Shown piece by piece: positions 51,030-60,632 of a stretch of DNA of 64,000 bases. Origin of the DNA: Xenorhabdus innexi (lineage in GTDB: Bacteria; Pseudomonadota; Gammaproteobacteria; Enterobacterales; Enterobacteriaceae); the NCBI RefSeq assembly GCF_002632485.1, contig NZ_NIBU01000011.1, positions 25,630 through 89,629 on the forward strand, read 5' to 3'. The notes beneath the pieces are model-generated. The model searched no databases and was not told the origin of the DNA. It saw nothing but the letters and a program-made list of their open reading frames with translations. A program made the position numbers and the translations under genes. Every line of letters begins with the position of its first letter. Within the stretch, counting starts at the first letter, position 1.

Positions 51030-51090
51030 TCGATTATTTATAATAGTGATAAATCTTATAAAATAGGAGTGATTGAAAATAGATAATTAT

Positions 51091-51645
51091 CTAACTATTT
51101 AATATCATGGTTATTAGTGAGCTTTTTTCTCCTTCTTCTTTTTTTGGTAGTTTCTCAAAGCCATTTGCTATGTATAGTTTTATGAGTTTGGTGTTATTTT
51201 CACATTCTAGAGCAATTATTCTTCCTCCAATCAAAGATTTTGCTGTAATAATAATGTTTTTCACATATGTGAAAATTATTTTTGATTTCATTGTGTTTTG
51301 GTTGATTGCAAAGTTTTTTGCTATTTGTCCGACCAAATACACTTTTATTGTATTGGCATTTTTACTGATACCATCTAATTTCTTAATTTTTGTTTTTGAA
51401 ATTGAAAAAGAATATGTATTCAACTCCTTAAAAGTTAATGAAAAGTAAGCGAGAATTATCCCCTTTTGATCTATAATCAGGTATGTTTTGGTTACATCAG
51501 CCTGTTCAAATCTAATTGAATTCATATGTAAAAAATATTCTACATCTGGATTTAATGGGCAGGAGAAAGAGAATAAATATTCTTCTGTTTTATCTCTGCC
51601 AAGTATCGATAATACTTTACTTAAAGTGAGAATTTTTGTTTTAAT
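51091..51645 (-). CDS. GNAT-family acetyltransferase, probable toxin of a type II TA pair; start codon unresolved
   Basis: The frame translates from ATT (51645) as IKTKILTLSKVLSILGRDKT, EEYLFSFSCPLNPDVEYFLH, then from the first ATG (51525) MNSIRFEQADVTKTYLIIDQ and on. The whole 184-residue product has the layout of toxin-type GNAT proteins: SFSC...DVEYFL near the start, ILAYFSLTFKEL strand, SKTKIKKLDG, VYLVGQIAKNF (acetyl-CoA region), GGRIIALECENNTKLIKLYIANGFEKL at the end. No ATG, GTG or TTG lies in frame between an upstream stop and 51525, so either AUU initiates (AAGAGG about 10 bases upstream) or the start was lost. It overlaps the small upstream gene by 25 bases. Strongly AT-rich, inserted between ushA and ybaK. 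Probably acquired. A type II toxin acting on aminoacyl-tRNA is inferred. Confidence 0.7.
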   Translation of the reverse strand: MKTKILTLSKVLSILGRDKTEEYLFSFSCPLNPDVEYFLHMNSIRFEQADVTKTYLIIDQKGIILAYFSLTFKELNTYSFSISKTKIKKLDGISKNANTIKVYLVGQIAKNFAINQNTMKSKIIFTYVKNIIITAKSLIGGRIIALECENNTKLIKLYIANGFEKLPKKEEGEKSSLITMILNS

Positions 51646-51788
51646 ATTTCCACTGCCTCTTTTTCTTGAGTTTCAAGGTCTATTTTATCAAAATTAGTTT
51701 TAAATGGTCTTCTGTTGGCCTTTCGTAGCATTTTAATTGCTTTAGGATCAGTAATAACAATCTGCCTGAAAATAGAAGAAGTAGCCAT
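51621..51788 (-). CDS. 55-aa probable antitoxin partner of the GNAT protein
   Basis: Small gene with a good ribosome binding site (AAGGAGA, 5-6 bases before the ATG). Translation begins MATSSIFRQIVITDPKAIKM, then LRKANRRPFKTNFDKIDLET and ends EAVEILKQKFSL. The N-terminal strand-helix (SSIFRQIVITDPKAIKML) and a charged C-terminal tail suit small DNA-binding/neutralising antitoxins that precede GNAT toxins. Its last codons overlap the toxin frame in the -1 register. No named family recognised; the antitoxin role rests on context. Confidence 0.65.
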   Translation of the reverse strand: MATSSIFRQIVITDPKAIKMLRKANRRPFKTNFDKIDLETQEKEAVEILKQKFSL

Positions 51789-51889
51789 TTTATCTCCTTT
51801 TAGTTAAATACATTAAGTTATTTGAAAGAGTAAATAATATTATTTTTCTGTATGGAAAGTATATCGGCATTATAAAATTGAACAAGACC

Positions 51890-51907
51890 CTGTTTTCGGG
51901 AAAACAG
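51890..51907 (-). terminator. Hairpin after ybaK
   Basis: CTGTTTTC-GG-GAAAACAG, perfect 8-bp stem about 40 bases beyond the ybaK stop. It separates ybaK from the TA pair on the same strand. Confidence 0.55.
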
Positions 51908-51946
51908 AGCCGACTCGAAAAATTTAGTGATAATTACAACGAGTTT

Positions 51947-52423
51947 TCAAATTTTGGCAATATCAGCAAATGAACTATTTAATAGCTGGCATAAATCAGC
52001 AGGAGCCAGTTCAATATCCAGACCACGCTTACCACCGGAGATAAACAGGGTCGGTAAAGTTTCTGCCTGACGGTCAATCACGGTAGGAAGGCGTTTTTTC
52101 TGACCCAACGGGCTGATTCCCCCCACCAGATAGCCCGTTATCTTTTGCGCCAGTTGAGGATCGGCCATATCGGCTTTTTTGGCTTTAAATGCTCTGGCGA
52201 CTTTTTTCAGATCCAATTGCCCTGCTACCGGAGTGACAGCAACAACGAGATTTTTAGGATCACTATTTAATGAAACCAAAAGAGTTTTAAAAACTTTTGT
52301 TGCATCTAAACCTAATTTTCTGACAACTTCATCACCAAAATTATGTTCATTGGCATCGTGTTCATAAGAGTGAATCTTAAAAGTGATTTTTTGTTTTTCC
52401 AGCAGAACTATGGCGGGAGTCAT
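51947..52423 (-). CDS. ybaK: Cys-tRNA(Pro)/Cys-tRNA(Cys) deacylase YbaK
   Basis: 158-residue trans-editing enzyme clearing Cys mischarged on tRNA-Pro. [88 protein letters not shown]: all family blocks are present. AGGAAA precedes the ATG. A palindromic repeat lies directly upstream. Confidence 0.96.
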   Translation of the reverse strand: MTPAIVLLEKQKITFKIHSYEHDANEHNFGDEVVRKLGLDATKVFKTLLVSLNSDPKNLVVAVTPVAGQLDLKKVARAFKAKKADMADPQLAQKITGYLVGGISPLGQKKRLPTVIDRQAETLPTLFISGGKRGLDIELAPADLCQLLNSSFADIAKI

Positions 52424-52435
52424 ATGTTATTTCCT

Positions 52436-52556
52436 GTATATATCCTTCGTCTTTCAAGTTGCCTCTTCGTTAGCTGTGTACACTCACTGAAAGTCATCCT
52501 TTGGATGGGTAAACGCCCTTGCCGCTGTGAGGTAACTTGAAATCCATTGGGTATAA
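52436..52556 (-). repeat. Palindromic intergenic repeat
   Basis: Opposite orientation to the 41867 copy. It begins TATATCCTTCGTCTTTCAAG and ends ACTTGAAATCCATTGGGTATA. The arms are well kept; the central stem is changed (AAAGTCATCCTTTGGATGGGT). It lies between ybaP and ybaK. Confidence 0.82.
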
Positions 52557-52580
52557 GTTATCGATTATTTGAAATGTTTT

Positions 52581-53390
52581 TTATCCTTGTTGCTGCAACA
52601 ACTGTAGCAAATTACTTTTACCATGAAGATGTAATGCACCGACAGCCACTAAATATTTTCCCGCAGGTAAGGCACGCAATTGTGCGCTCCATTGATGGTT
52701 ACGTTCAGTCATCAGAGTCTGGTAAATAGCGTCACAGAAAGTTTGGGGTAATACCGGGTTTTTCTGGTCTGATTGGTAGTTCATCCACCAGCCGATCATA
52801 GTCTGTAAAGCACGGGCATTAGTGTGCCAGTGAACAAGTGTATCTTCTAACAGAGACAGGCCGCCATTCGGCAGCCCGGTAAGCAAATTAACCTGTGCAT
52901 CAGTTCCTTCCAGTTCGATGATCTTTTTATCAATGGCTTTGGCGCTGTTCAGTAATTGGTAATCAATACCATATTGAGGGCTCATTCCTAAGTATTTAGC
53001 CTGAGCAGCCTGAAGAGTCAGGGCAACCTGCCAGGAAGGCAGTGTATCCAGTAGCTCTATAGGGTGATGGAGTTCATGACAGTATTGCTGTAGAAAAGTA
53101 AAGTGTTCAGATGATAAACGTTGTGACAGTACGGTCTGATCCGGGAGTATCTGCTGAAATGGTGAACCTGATTGGGTTATATCAGCCTCCACAATCAATG
53201 AATTACATTGTTCCAACTGTTCAAGCAGTGTTTCAGAAAGTGGATACATATTTTCTGTACCCATGTGAATACTGCCAACAATATGTAATTGTCTGTCTTC
53301 AGGCAGAGTGACATCGAAAGCAGGATAGGGGTAATCTCGTTGGGAATTCAGTCCTAATACATTACTGAGATAGGTCATTAGTTTTCCCAT
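52581..53390 (-). CDS. ybaP: TraB/GumN-family protein YbaP
   Basis: 269-residue member of the TraB/GumN (erythromycin esterase-like clan) family, possibly a metalloprotease. Two conserved histidine motifs are seen: HIVGSIHMGT near residue 40 and LVAVGALHLHGKSN near the end. Also SLIVEADI. GGAG eight bases upstream. Single gene; function in enterics unknown. Confidence 0.85.
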   Translation of the reverse strand: MGKLMTYLSNVLGLNSQRDYPYPAFDVTLPEDRQLHIVGSIHMGTENMYPLSETLLEQLEQCNSLIVEADITQSGSPFQQILPDQTVLSQRLSSEHFTFLQQYCHELHHPIELLDTLPSWQVALTLQAAQAKYLGMSPQYGIDYQLLNSAKAIDKKIIELEGTDAQVNLLTGLPNGGLSLLEDTLVHWHTNARALQTMIGWWMNYQSDQKNPVLPQTFCDAIYQTLMTERNHQWSAQLRALPAGKYLVAVGALHLHGKSNLLQLLQQQG

Positions 53391-53513
53391 ATTACAACTC
53401 CGTTAATGGATGTAAGCCGATATGCTAATGTATTAAAGGTTAACAGGAAAGTAGGGAAAAGTACGAGAAATGAAAAACTAACTTCCTTGTTGAGTTTTTC
53501 GAAATTCAGGGTA

Positions 53514-56210
53514 TTACTCTTTAGTTTTAAAGCGTAATAACCGGTTGGCGTTACTGACCACGGTAATGGAAGAGAGTGCCATGGCAGCGCTGGCAATCAC
53601 CGGGTTTAACAATGTGCCGGTAAAAGGGTAGAGAATACCGGCTGCAATCGGGATACCCAGAGTATTATAGATAAATGCCCCGAACAGGTTTTGCTTCATA
53701 TTACGCAGTGTTCCTTTGGATAATTCAACGGCATCAGCAACCCCGTGCAGGCTGTGACGCATCAGGGTGATTGATGCTGTTTCAATGGCGATATCACTGC
53801 CGCCACCCATTGCAATCCCTACATCAGCCTGTGCCAGTGCCGGAGCATCATTAATTCCGTCACCAATCATTGCCACTTTTCTGCCTTCAGACTGTAATGC
53901 CTGAATAGTTGCGGCTTTACCATCAGGCAGGACACCGGCAATAACCTGATCAATACCCGCTTCTTTGGCTATAGCATTAGCAGTTACGGGGTGATCTCCC
54001 GTCAGCATCACTAAATGATAGCCCTGATAATGCAGGCGTTGCAGGGCTGAAACTGTATCCTGACGCAGTGGATCACGTATTGAAAACAGAGCTGCTATTT
54101 TCCCGTCAACAGCCAGCAGAACAGGCGTAATACCTTTTTCGGCTTGCTGTGTTACTTGTTTTTTTAGCTCGGTTGTTTCAACTTGATTCTGCTCAAGTAA
54201 GCTCAGGTTACCTAACAGCAGTGTTGTGTTACCGACATTTCCCCGAACCCCTGTTCCTGCCAGAGTGCGAAACTGGATTATGTCAGGCAATTGTTTACTC
54301 TCAATTTTCCTGTCGTCCACTTTCAGGAGAATTGCTTTTGCTAAAGGGTGATTTGAACCACTTTCCAGCGCACCTGCCCACAGTAATACCTGCTCTTCAG
54401 TGTAGCCATTGAAAGTGTGAATTTCAGTAACCTGTGGCATTCCTTCTGTCAGGGTTCCGGTTTTATCAAACACAAGGGTATCGAGTTGGCTGGCCTGTTG
54501 CAGAGCATCGGCATCACGTATTAATACGCCTAATTCAGCCGCTCTTCCGACCCCTGAAATAATGGACATGGGGGTAGCCAGACCAAGCGCACAAGGGCAG
54601 GCAATAATCAGTACGGTAGTGGTGATGACCAGCGCGTACATAATTTGAGGTGCCGGGCCGATAAAATACCAGATAGCGGCGGAAACCAGTGCAATAGCAA
54701 CGACGACAGGCACAAATATTGAAGATATTTTATCAACCATTTGACCGATTTCAGGTTTACTGCTTTGTGCCTGACGCACCAGTTTGATGATTCTAGCTAA
54801 AGTGGTTTGGCTGCCGATGGCTGAAGCCTTAAAGAGAACGGTACCATCCTGAACGACGGTTCCGGCATGAACCGTATCACCGATTGTTTTTTGTTGAGGA
54901 ATAGCTTCTCCCGTTAGCATGGCTTCATCCAGCCAGACAGTGCCCTGAATGATCTCACCATCAACGGGAACCCGATCTCCGGTGACCAGCCGTAGTGTCA
55001 TATCGGGTTTAACATCAGCCAGCGGTAGTGTTACTTCGCCTTCTGGTGTTATAACTCGTGCTGTCGGAGGGGTTAAATCCAGCAATCGCTCGAGTGCCTG
55101 CGAAGAACGCTGACGTGCGCGTTGCTCTAAGGCATGACCAAGATTAATTAAACCGATAATGATGGCACTGGCTTCATAATAAATGTGACGTGCCTGAGGT
55201 GGAAAAATATCCGGCCACAAGTTGACACTGATGGAATAGAGCCATGCAGCACCTGTTCCCAGTGCTACTAATGTATCCATTGTGGCACTGCCGTTCTTCA
55301 GGCTCTGCCAAGCGTTACGGTAGAAATGCCCGCCAGCAAATATCATGACGGCAAGAGTCGCCAGACCAATACTCAGCCAGATGGTATGATTTTCCGGTGT
55401 GAGCATCATATTGTCGCCTATCATGCCCCAAATCATCACCGGAACCCCGACAACCAGTGCAAGAGCGGATTGCCAGCGGAAACGACGCATATTAGCCTGT
55501 GCAATCTGTTGCTGTCGTTCCCGCCGTTCAGTTTCATCCAGAATGATTTCAGCACCATAGCCTGCTTTGATAACCGCATTCACCAGCGCATCTGGCGATG
55601 CAGCCCCTGTAATGAGCGCACTTCTTTCCGCCAGATTGACTCTGGCATTTTTAACACCCTCAACAGATTGCAGCGCTTTTTGTACTTTACTGACACAACT
55701 TGCACAGCTCATGCCATCCAATAGAAGCTGAACGCTGTCATCGTCGTTAAGAGAAACATCAGCAACAGGCTGTTTTTCTGATGTTGCGATTGGAATAGGA
55801 GCAGTTGTTGCCATAGCTAACTCGGCATGATAACCCGCCTGTTTGACCGCATTAATTAAGGCATTTTCTTCTGCCTTCCCGTAAATTTTGGCTGTTTGGG
55901 TGTTCACTTCGGCTGCAATAATTCCAGCCACTGATTCCAGTGCTTTTTGGGTTTTACCAGCACATTTCATGCAATTTAATCCGGAAAGTTGCAACTCAAC
56001 ATCGGGGCGAGTCGCGATGAAAGCCTGATAGCCAGCCTCACTAATGGCGGCGATTAAGGTATCCGGTGTTGCAGTGCCGATCACTTTAGCGTATTCAAGG
56101 GTGACTTCAGCCTGTTCAACTTCGGTTAGATGTTCCAACGCTTTTTTGACACGGTTGATACAGTGCATGCAGGTTAAACCCTGAAGTGCGAGAATGGTTG
56201 TTGAGGGCAT
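53514..56210 (-). CDS. copA: Copper-exporting P1B-type ATPase CopA with three metal-binding domains
   Basis: 898-residue Cu(I) exporter in the inner membrane. N-terminus has three HMA domains with CxxC pairs at Cys14/17, Cys80/83 and Cys169/172; E. coli CopA has two and 834 residues. Then eight helices with the transport motif ACPCALGL, actuator TGEAIPQQK, phosphorylation site [11 protein letters not shown] motif SNHPLAKA and [21 protein letters not shown] precedes the ATG. Transcribed from the CueR promoter shared with divergent cueR. Confidence 0.97.
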   Translation of the reverse strand: MPSTTILALQGLTCMHCINRVKKALEHLTEVEQAEVTLEYAKVIGTATPDTLIAAISEAGYQAFIATRPDVELQLSGLNCMKCAGKTQKALESVAGIIAAEVNTQTAKIYGKAEENALINAVKQAGYHAELAMATTAPIPIATSEKQPVADVSLNDDDSVQLLLDGMSCASCVSKVQKALQSVEGVKNARVNLAERSALITGAASPDALVNAVIKAGYGAEIILDETERRERQQQIAQANMRRFRWQSALALVVGVPVMIWGMIGDNMMLTPENHTIWLSIGLATLAVMIFAGGHFYRNAWQSLKNGSATMDTLVALGTGAAWLYSISVNLWPDIFPPQARHIYYEASAIIIGLINLGHALEQRARQRSSQALERLLDLTPPTARVITPEGEVTLPLADVKPDMTLRLVTGDRVPVDGEIIQGTVWLDEAMLTGEAIPQQKTIGDTVHAGTVVQDGTVLFKASAIGSQTTLARIIKLVRQAQSSKPEIGQMVDKISSIFVPVVVAIALVSAAIWYFIGPAPQIMYALVITTTVLIIACPCALGLATPMSIISGVGRAAELGVLIRDADALQQASQLDTLVFDKTGTLTEGMPQVTEIHTFNGYTEEQVLLWAGALESGSNHPLAKAILLKVDDRKIESKQLPDIIQFRTLAGTGVRGNVGNTTLLLGNLSLLEQNQVETTELKKQVTQQAEKGITPVLLAVDGKIAALFSIRDPLRQDTVSALQRLHYQGYHLVMLTGDHPVTANAIAKEAGIDQVIAGVLPDGKAATIQALQSEGRKVAMIGDGINDAPALAQADVGIAMGGGSDIAIETASITLMRHSLHGVADAVELSKGTLRNMKQNLFGAFIYNTLGIPIAAGILYPFTGTLLNPVIASAAMALSSITVVSNANRLLRFKTKE

Positions 56211-56273
56211 CGTAAAATCTCCTGAAACAGAGTGATATACTTATTATTATCGGGTATAGCTCGTTATCTGTTT

Positions 56274-56304
56274 AGGCTAAACCTTCCTGCAAGGGGAAGG
56301 TCAA
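56274..56304 (-). promoter_or_regulatory. CueR-dependent copA promoter
   Basis: On the minus strand TTGACC (56299-56304) and TAGCCT (56274-56279) are 19 bases apart, the over-long spacer typical of MerR-family control. The dyad ACCTTCC-N7-GGAAGGT (56281-56301) fills the spacer. Nearly the same as the E. coli copA promoter. It ends about 10 bases before the cueR start codon. Confidence 0.92.
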
Positions 56305-56313
56305 GGGGGAATG

Positions 56314-56718
56314 ATGAATATCAGTGAGATTGCCCAGAAAACGGGCTTAACCAGCAAAGCTATCCGGTTTTATGAAGAAAAAGAGCTGATTACGGCGCCG
56401 GGGCGAGCAGATAATGGCTATCGTTTTTATCAACAGAAGCATATTGATGAGTTAATCCTTTTACGGCAGGCGAGGGAGGTGGGATTTACTCTGGAAGAGT
56501 GTCGGGAATTATTACGGTTATTTCACAACCCTAATCGTCATAGCATCGATGTAAAGGCGGCAACATTACAAAAAGTGGCTGAAATCGAAAAAACGATTGC
56601 AGAATTACAGAATATCAGGGAAAAGTTACTCACCCTGGCGGCTGAATGTCCGGGAGATGATGGGGCTGATTGCCCCATCATTGAACAACTATCGGGTTGC
56701 TGTGCAAATCATGATTGA
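56314..56718 (+). CDS. cueR: Copper-responsive MerR-family regulator CueR
   Basis: 134-residue activator of copA and other copper genes. MerR helix-turn-helix [26 protein letters not shown], dimer helix, and the Cu(I)-binding loop with Cys112 and Cys120 ([13 protein letters not shown]). The C-terminal CC pair is also kept. The second of tandem ATGs (56314) matches E. coli. Its 3' end overlaps the ybbJ stop by 10 bases, tail to tail. In E. coli ybaS-ybaT separate it from copA; here they are adjacent and divergent. Confidence 0.95.
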   Translation: MNISEIAQKTGLTSKAIRFYEEKELITAPGRADNGYRFYQQKHIDELILLRQAREVGFTLEECRELLRLFHNPNRHSIDVKAATLQKVAEIEKTIAELQNIREKLLTLAAECPGDDGADCPIIEQLSGCCANHD

Positions 56719-57170
56719 TGGGATACCGGCTTAACTTTTAAAGTGATCCCGTCAACGGCGATTATTTCAACTTCTGTATCGGCAGTGAGTTCATGGTCAC
56801 AGTGAATGCGCCAACTGCCGTCAGCCAGTTTGATACGTCCATAGCCATTTTCAGTATCTCTGGTTAATCGGGCATGTTGCCCGATTAATTGCTGATTTTT
56901 CTGATTGAGCATCTCATCACTACTCTTCTGCGGGTGGTGGCGAAGCCAGCTTCGCCATGCGATAGCAGAGAGTAATGTTAACAGGGCAAACAGTGTGCCT
57001 TGCAATTCCCAGCTCATTGTGGGGAAAATCCATGTGATCAGAGCGACAATTACCGCCGCAATTCCTGTCCATAGTAAGTATCCCCCCGTACCCAGCAATT
57101 CAGCAATTAACAGTAACCCGCCAAAACAGAGCCAGAACCAGACCGGTTGAGTGGCAATCTGTTCAATCAT
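56709..57170 (-). CDS. ybbJ: NfeD-like membrane protein YbbJ
   Basis: 153-residue inner-membrane protein: three hydrophobic helices ([23 protein letters not shown] etc.), then an OB-fold NfeD domain ([32 protein letters not shown]). NfeD proteins act with SPFH proteins; qmcA lies 2 bases upstream, so the pair is an operon and probably a complex. Confidence 0.92.
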   Translation of the reverse strand: MIEQIATQPVWFWLCFGGLLLIAELLGTGGYLLWTGIAAVIVALITWIFPTMSWELQGTLFALLTLLSAIAWRSWLRHHPQKSSDEMLNQKNQQLIGQHARLTRDTENGYGRIKLADGSWRIHCDHELTADTEVEIIAVDGITLKVKPVSHQS

Positions 57171-57172
57171 AG

Positions 57173-58102
57173 TCAGTTATCCTGTCTATTTTTCTTACTT
57201 TCGTTAATCAGCTCGGCAATGCCTCCGATAGCCCCCATCAGATTGCTGGCATCCAGTGGCATCATAATGACCTTGCTATTATCTGCGGCACCAATACTGG
57301 TAAGCGCATCCGTATATTTCTGGGCGACAAAGTAGTTAATCGCCTGCATATTACCGTCAGCAATTGCGTCAGAAACCATTTTTGTCGCTCTTGCTTCAGC
57401 TTCTGCGGCACGTTCACGGGCTTCTGCCTGTAAGAATGCTGACTGGCGTTCACCTTCTGCTTTCAGGATCTGAGACTGCTTTTCCCCTTCCGCTTTCAGA
57501 ATAGCGGCCTGACGAACACCCTCTGCTTCCAGAATATCTGCACGTTTGGTACGTTCAGCTTTCATCTGGGCATTCATCGCAGAGATCAATTCTTTCGGTG
57601 GACGCACGTCGCGGATCTCAATACGGGTAATTTTCACGCCCCACGGGTTAGTCGCTTCATCGACGATAGTCAGCAGGCGGCTGTTAATTAAATCGCGCTG
57701 TGACAGCATTTCATCCAGTTCCATGGAACCCAGAACAGTACGGAAGTTAGTCATGGTCAGGTTGATAATAGACAGCTCAAGATTGCTGACTTCATAGGCA
57801 GCGCGTACCGGATCGACAACCTGAATAAAGCAGACAGCATCAATAGTGACATTGGCGTTATCGCGGGAAATCACTTCTTGAGACGGGATATCCAGTACTT
57901 GTTCCATCATATTGATTCTGCGACCAATACGATCAATAAACGGAACCAGAATATGCAGCCCCGGCGTTAAGGTTCGTGTATAGCGGCCGAAACGTTCTAC
58001 AGTCCACTGATATCCTTGTGGAACGGTTTTAACACAGGTAAAAACGATAACGACGGCAATAACAATCAGAATGGGCACAGCCCCGAGAGAGAGTAAATCC
58101 AT
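57173..58102 (-). CDS. qmcA: SPFH/stomatin-family membrane protease modulator QmcA
   Basis: 309 residues. N-terminal membrane anchor ([17 protein letters not shown]), SPFH domain ([33 protein letters not shown]) and a coiled coil with near-repeats of ILKAEGE ([20 protein letters not shown] and following), which mediates oligomerisation. Linked with FtsH/HflKC in membrane protein quality control in E. coli. AAGGAA precedes the ATG. Confidence 0.95.
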   Translation of the reverse strand: MDLLSLGAVPILIVIAVVIVFTCVKTVPQGYQWTVERFGRYTRTLTPGLHILVPFIDRIGRRINMMEQVLDIPSQEVISRDNANVTIDAVCFIQVVDPVRAAYEVSNLELSIINLTMTNFRTVLGSMELDEMLSQRDLINSRLLTIVDEATNPWGVKITRIEIRDVRPPKELISAMNAQMKAERTKRADILEAEGVRQAAILKAEGEKQSQILKAEGERQSAFLQAEARERAAEAEARATKMVSDAIADGNMQAINYFVAQKYTDALTSIGAADNSKVIMMPLDASNLMGAIGGIAELINESKKNRQDN

Positions 58103-58148
58103 AACAATTCCTTTATTAGTTAATCATGGAATACATAAATACGCTTAA

Positions 58149-59027
58149 TTAATAGAGTAAAGAGTATACATGACGGCGATATTTGGATGCCAGTACATCT
58201 CCGGCACCGAGCGCGGTGATAATATCCATCAGTGTTTTCTTCACTTCACCATTGGCAGCAGAGAGATCTTTTTTCAGAAAACCGAATAGTAACTCAAGTG
58301 CTTCTTCATTACGTCCGACTTCATGTAACTTAGACGCTAACTGAATAGCAAGTTCTGCATTTTCTGGCTGAGCTGCCATTTCCTGCAAAAGTTGCCTGAT
58401 TTCAGGAGAGTCAGCCGCTTGTTTATGTGATTCAATGGTAGCCAGTAAATCATGATAACGCTGGTCTTGCTCTTCTGATGGAATAGTTTCCAGTACTTTT
58501 TGCGCTTCTTCCAGATGATTGAGTGAAATATGGACTTCAGCCAAGAGTAAGCTTAGTTCAGTATCCTGCGGGTCTTCCTGATGAGCTTCTTTCAGTAAGG
58601 ACAGAGCTTCCTGATTTTTTCCCTCAACAAGCAGTTCACTTGCCTGTTCCAGCGGAGACTTTTCTGACTGTTGCAGAATCTGGGCAAACATTTTTCTGAT
58701 ATTTTCGTCGGTTTGCATCCCTTCAAAGCCGTGAAAAGGGCGGGCTTCACGCACAAAAAGTACGGTAGGTATCGCCCGTACACCAAATTGTGCGGAGATA
58801 TGGCCCAATTGATCACAATCGACTTTAGCCAGAATAAATTGACCGGCATATTCATGTGCGATCTTATCAAGAGTAGTCTCTAATTCATGGCAATGTAGAT
58901 CCTGCGGGGACCAGAAATAGAATACAACAAGTGTGGTTAAAGACTGTTGAACAACCTGAGCGATATTGGCTTCATTAATGCGAACAATCTGAGCAGTGTT
59001 ACTATCAGTATTCATCGTCGGTTCCAT
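58149..59027 (-). CDS. cnoX: Chaperedoxin CnoX (YbbN)
   Basis: 292 residues: thioredoxin-like domain followed by tetratricopeptide repeats. The active site reads WSPQDLHC (39-46), lacking the first Cys of WCGPC, as in E. coli CnoX, so it is a holdase rather than a disulfide reductase. It protects proteins under hypochlorite stress and hands them to GroEL or DnaK. GAGAG precedes ATG 59027; an internal Met5 is a possible alternative start. Confidence 0.92.
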   Translation of the reverse strand: MEPTMNTDSNTAQIVRINEANIAQVVQQSLTTLVVFYFWSPQDLHCHELETTLDKIAHEYAGQFILAKVDCDQLGHISAQFGVRAIPTVLFVREARPFHGFEGMQTDENIRKMFAQILQQSEKSPLEQASELLVEGKNQEALSLLKEAHQEDPQDTELSLLLAEVHISLNHLEEAQKVLETIPSEEQDQRYHDLLATIESHKQAADSPEIRQLLQEMAAQPENAELAIQLASKLHEVGRNEEALELLFGFLKKDLSAANGEVKKTLMDIITALGAGDVLASKYRRHVYSLLY

Positions 59028-59046
59028 GGCTTCTCTCTCGTTCGTT

Positions 59047-59096
59047 ATATATCCGATGTCTTACAAGCTGCGTTTCAACTCGAAATCCATTGGGTA
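59047..59096 (-). repeat. Truncated palindromic repeat (arms only)
   Basis: TATATCCGATGTCTTACAAG followed at once by CTGCGTTTCAACTCGAAATC and CATTGGGTA: left and right arms of the repeat joined with the central hairpin deleted. Lies upstream of cnoX. Confidence 0.65.
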
Positions 59097-59165
59097 GAAG
59101 TGATTACATTATAAATAGGGCTGACTTGCTGGTTTTTCAATCTTAATACTAAATCTTAATGCTAC

Positions 59166-59933
59166 TTAAGATACGATTTTATCCATTAATCTTGCTGGCA
59201 GCAGGCGACGCAGAATCGCAACTATATGAGTGAGTAACGTCACCGGATAATGTAGTTTAGGGTTCGGGCTTTCCAGCGCGTGAATTAATTTTGTGACAAC
59301 ATCTTCAGGAGTCAGCGCTAAACGGCGCGCTATTTTTGAGTTTTTGACAGGATTCTCAATTTCTGTCTGAGCAACATTTTCTGTAAAGCGAGTGTTAATT
59401 GGCCCCGGCTGTATCAGGCTGACTTTTATTCCACTTCCGGCTAACTCCATTCTCAGCGCATCAGACCATGCTTCAAGCGCATGTTTACTGGCGGAATACG
59501 CACCACGGCCCGGAGTGGAAATTAACCCCAGCACAGAACTGGTCTGGATGATCCTTCCTTCACCATTCGCCTTAATTGCCGGTAGCAGCAGACATGTCAG
59601 TTGATGGGTGCCAAAGAAGTTGGTGGAAAACTGTTTTTCCATTTGCTCACGGGAAATGCCTGCTAACGGGCCATAAACGCCAAAACCACCATTATTGAAT
59701 AATGCGAACAAACGACCATTAGTTAGCTCAATAACTTGTTCAGCGGCTTTTTTAACACTTTCACGATCATCTAAATCCAGCTCGATGGGTTCTAAACCCA
59801 ATTCGCGCATGTGTGCCAAATCAGCAGGTTTACGACAAGCAGCTAAAACACGATAGCCGCGCTGGTGAAGTGTTTTGGCTGCGGCTAATCCGATACCACT
59901 GGAACATCCGGTAATAAGAATGGCTCTTTGCAT
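59166..59933 (-). CDS. ybbO: Short-chain dehydrogenase/reductase YbbO
   Basis: 255-residue NADP(H)-type classical SDR. Cofactor motif ITGCSSGIGLA, NNGGFGVYGPL, catalytic Ser in IQTSSVLGLIS and YSASK motif (GAYSASKHALEAW). E. coli YbbO reduces aldehydes. ATG 59933 is used; TTG 59948 would add five residues. It lies downstream of tesA on the same strand. Confidence 0.88.
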   Translation of the reverse strand: MQRAILITGCSSGIGLAAAKTLHQRGYRVLAACRKPADLAHMRELGLEPIELDLDDRESVKKAAEQVIELTNGRLFALFNNGGFGVYGPLAGISREQMEKQFSTNFFGTHQLTCLLLPAIKANGEGRIIQTSSVLGLISTPGRGAYSASKHALEAWSDALRMELAGSGIKVSLIQPGPINTRFTENVAQTEIENPVKNSKIARRLALTPEDVVTKLIHALESPNPKLHYPVTLLTHIVAILRRLLPARLMDKIVS

Positions 59934-59999
59934 AATTTTACTTGTCAATTTACATTAATTCGTTGGAATAAATGATTTACTATTAATAAATGAACATTT

Positions 60000-60632
60000 T
60001 TACTTATGGGTAATATATGCCGATAGCTTTCTGGACATCCAATCTGTAATAAAGGGTTGTGCGTTCTGGTTGGGGTGCAACCCGTCATCTTGCATCCATT
60101 CTGGTTTGATAGCAACGAACTCCATAAAAAAGGGCAATAAAGGGATATCATTATTTTTTGATAAGGTAGGGTAAATTCCGGCAAAAGATTCAGTGTAGCG
60201 TTTTCCATAGTTAGGCGGAATGCGGATCTGCATTAATAGCGGCTGAGCGTCAGCCTGTTTGATTAATGAAATAATTTTTTGCAGATCCTGTTCTATTTGC
60301 CGGACGGGAAAACCACGCAGCCCATCGTTAGCACCGAGTTCTATTAAAACCCATTTGGGCTTGTGTTGTTTCAGTAATTCAGGCAGGCGTTCAAGGCCTT
60401 GCGCTGCGGTATTTGCGCTGATACTGCCATTAACGATATTCACTTTATTACCGGATTGATGCCATTGCTTTGCCATGAGAACAGGCCACGACTGCTCAAC
60501 CGGCAGGCGATAACCCGCACTGAGGCTGTCACCTAATATCAACAGAGTATCAGCCGCCATTGCTCTGGCGCTGCATAGCATTAACAACAAAAGGAAAAAT
60601 ACATGGCTGTAGAGTGTGCTCTTGAGGTTCAT
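60000..60632 (-). CDS. tesA: Multifunctional acyl-CoA thioesterase I / protease I / lysophospholipase L1
   Basis: 210-residue periplasmic SGNH hydrolase. Signal peptide ends AMA (26); block I LLILGDSLSAGY holds the catalytic serine (Ser10 of the mature protein), block III is LGANDGLRG, block V is DDGLHPN with the Asp/His pair. The chosen ATG 60632 places its first ten codons antisense to the first ten codons of ybbA. A longer frame to 60683 reaches further into ybbA and is rejected. Confidence 0.93.
   Translation of the reverse strand: MNLKSTLYSHVFFLLLLMLCSARAMAADTLLILGDSLSAGYRLPVEQSWPVLMAKQWHQSGNKVNIVNGSISANTAAQGLERLPELLKQHKPKWVLIELGANDGLRGFPVRQIEQDLQKIISLIKQADAQPLLMQIRIPPNYGKRYTESFAGIYPTLSKNNDIPLLPFFMEFVAIKPEWMQDDGLHPNQNAQPFITDWMSRKLSAYITHK

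Noticed and set aside
51107..51448. 113-codon plus-strand hydrophobic ORF opposite the GNAT gene
   Set aside because: Antisense of a well-supported GNAT frame; hydrophobicity arises from AT-rich complement.
55990..56210. Programmed frameshift in copA producing a CopA(Z)-like copper chaperone
   Set aside because: E. coli uses a slippery CCCAAAG-type site after the first metal-binding domain; around the matching position here the codons read CGC CCC GAT and no slippery heptamer plus structure is evident.
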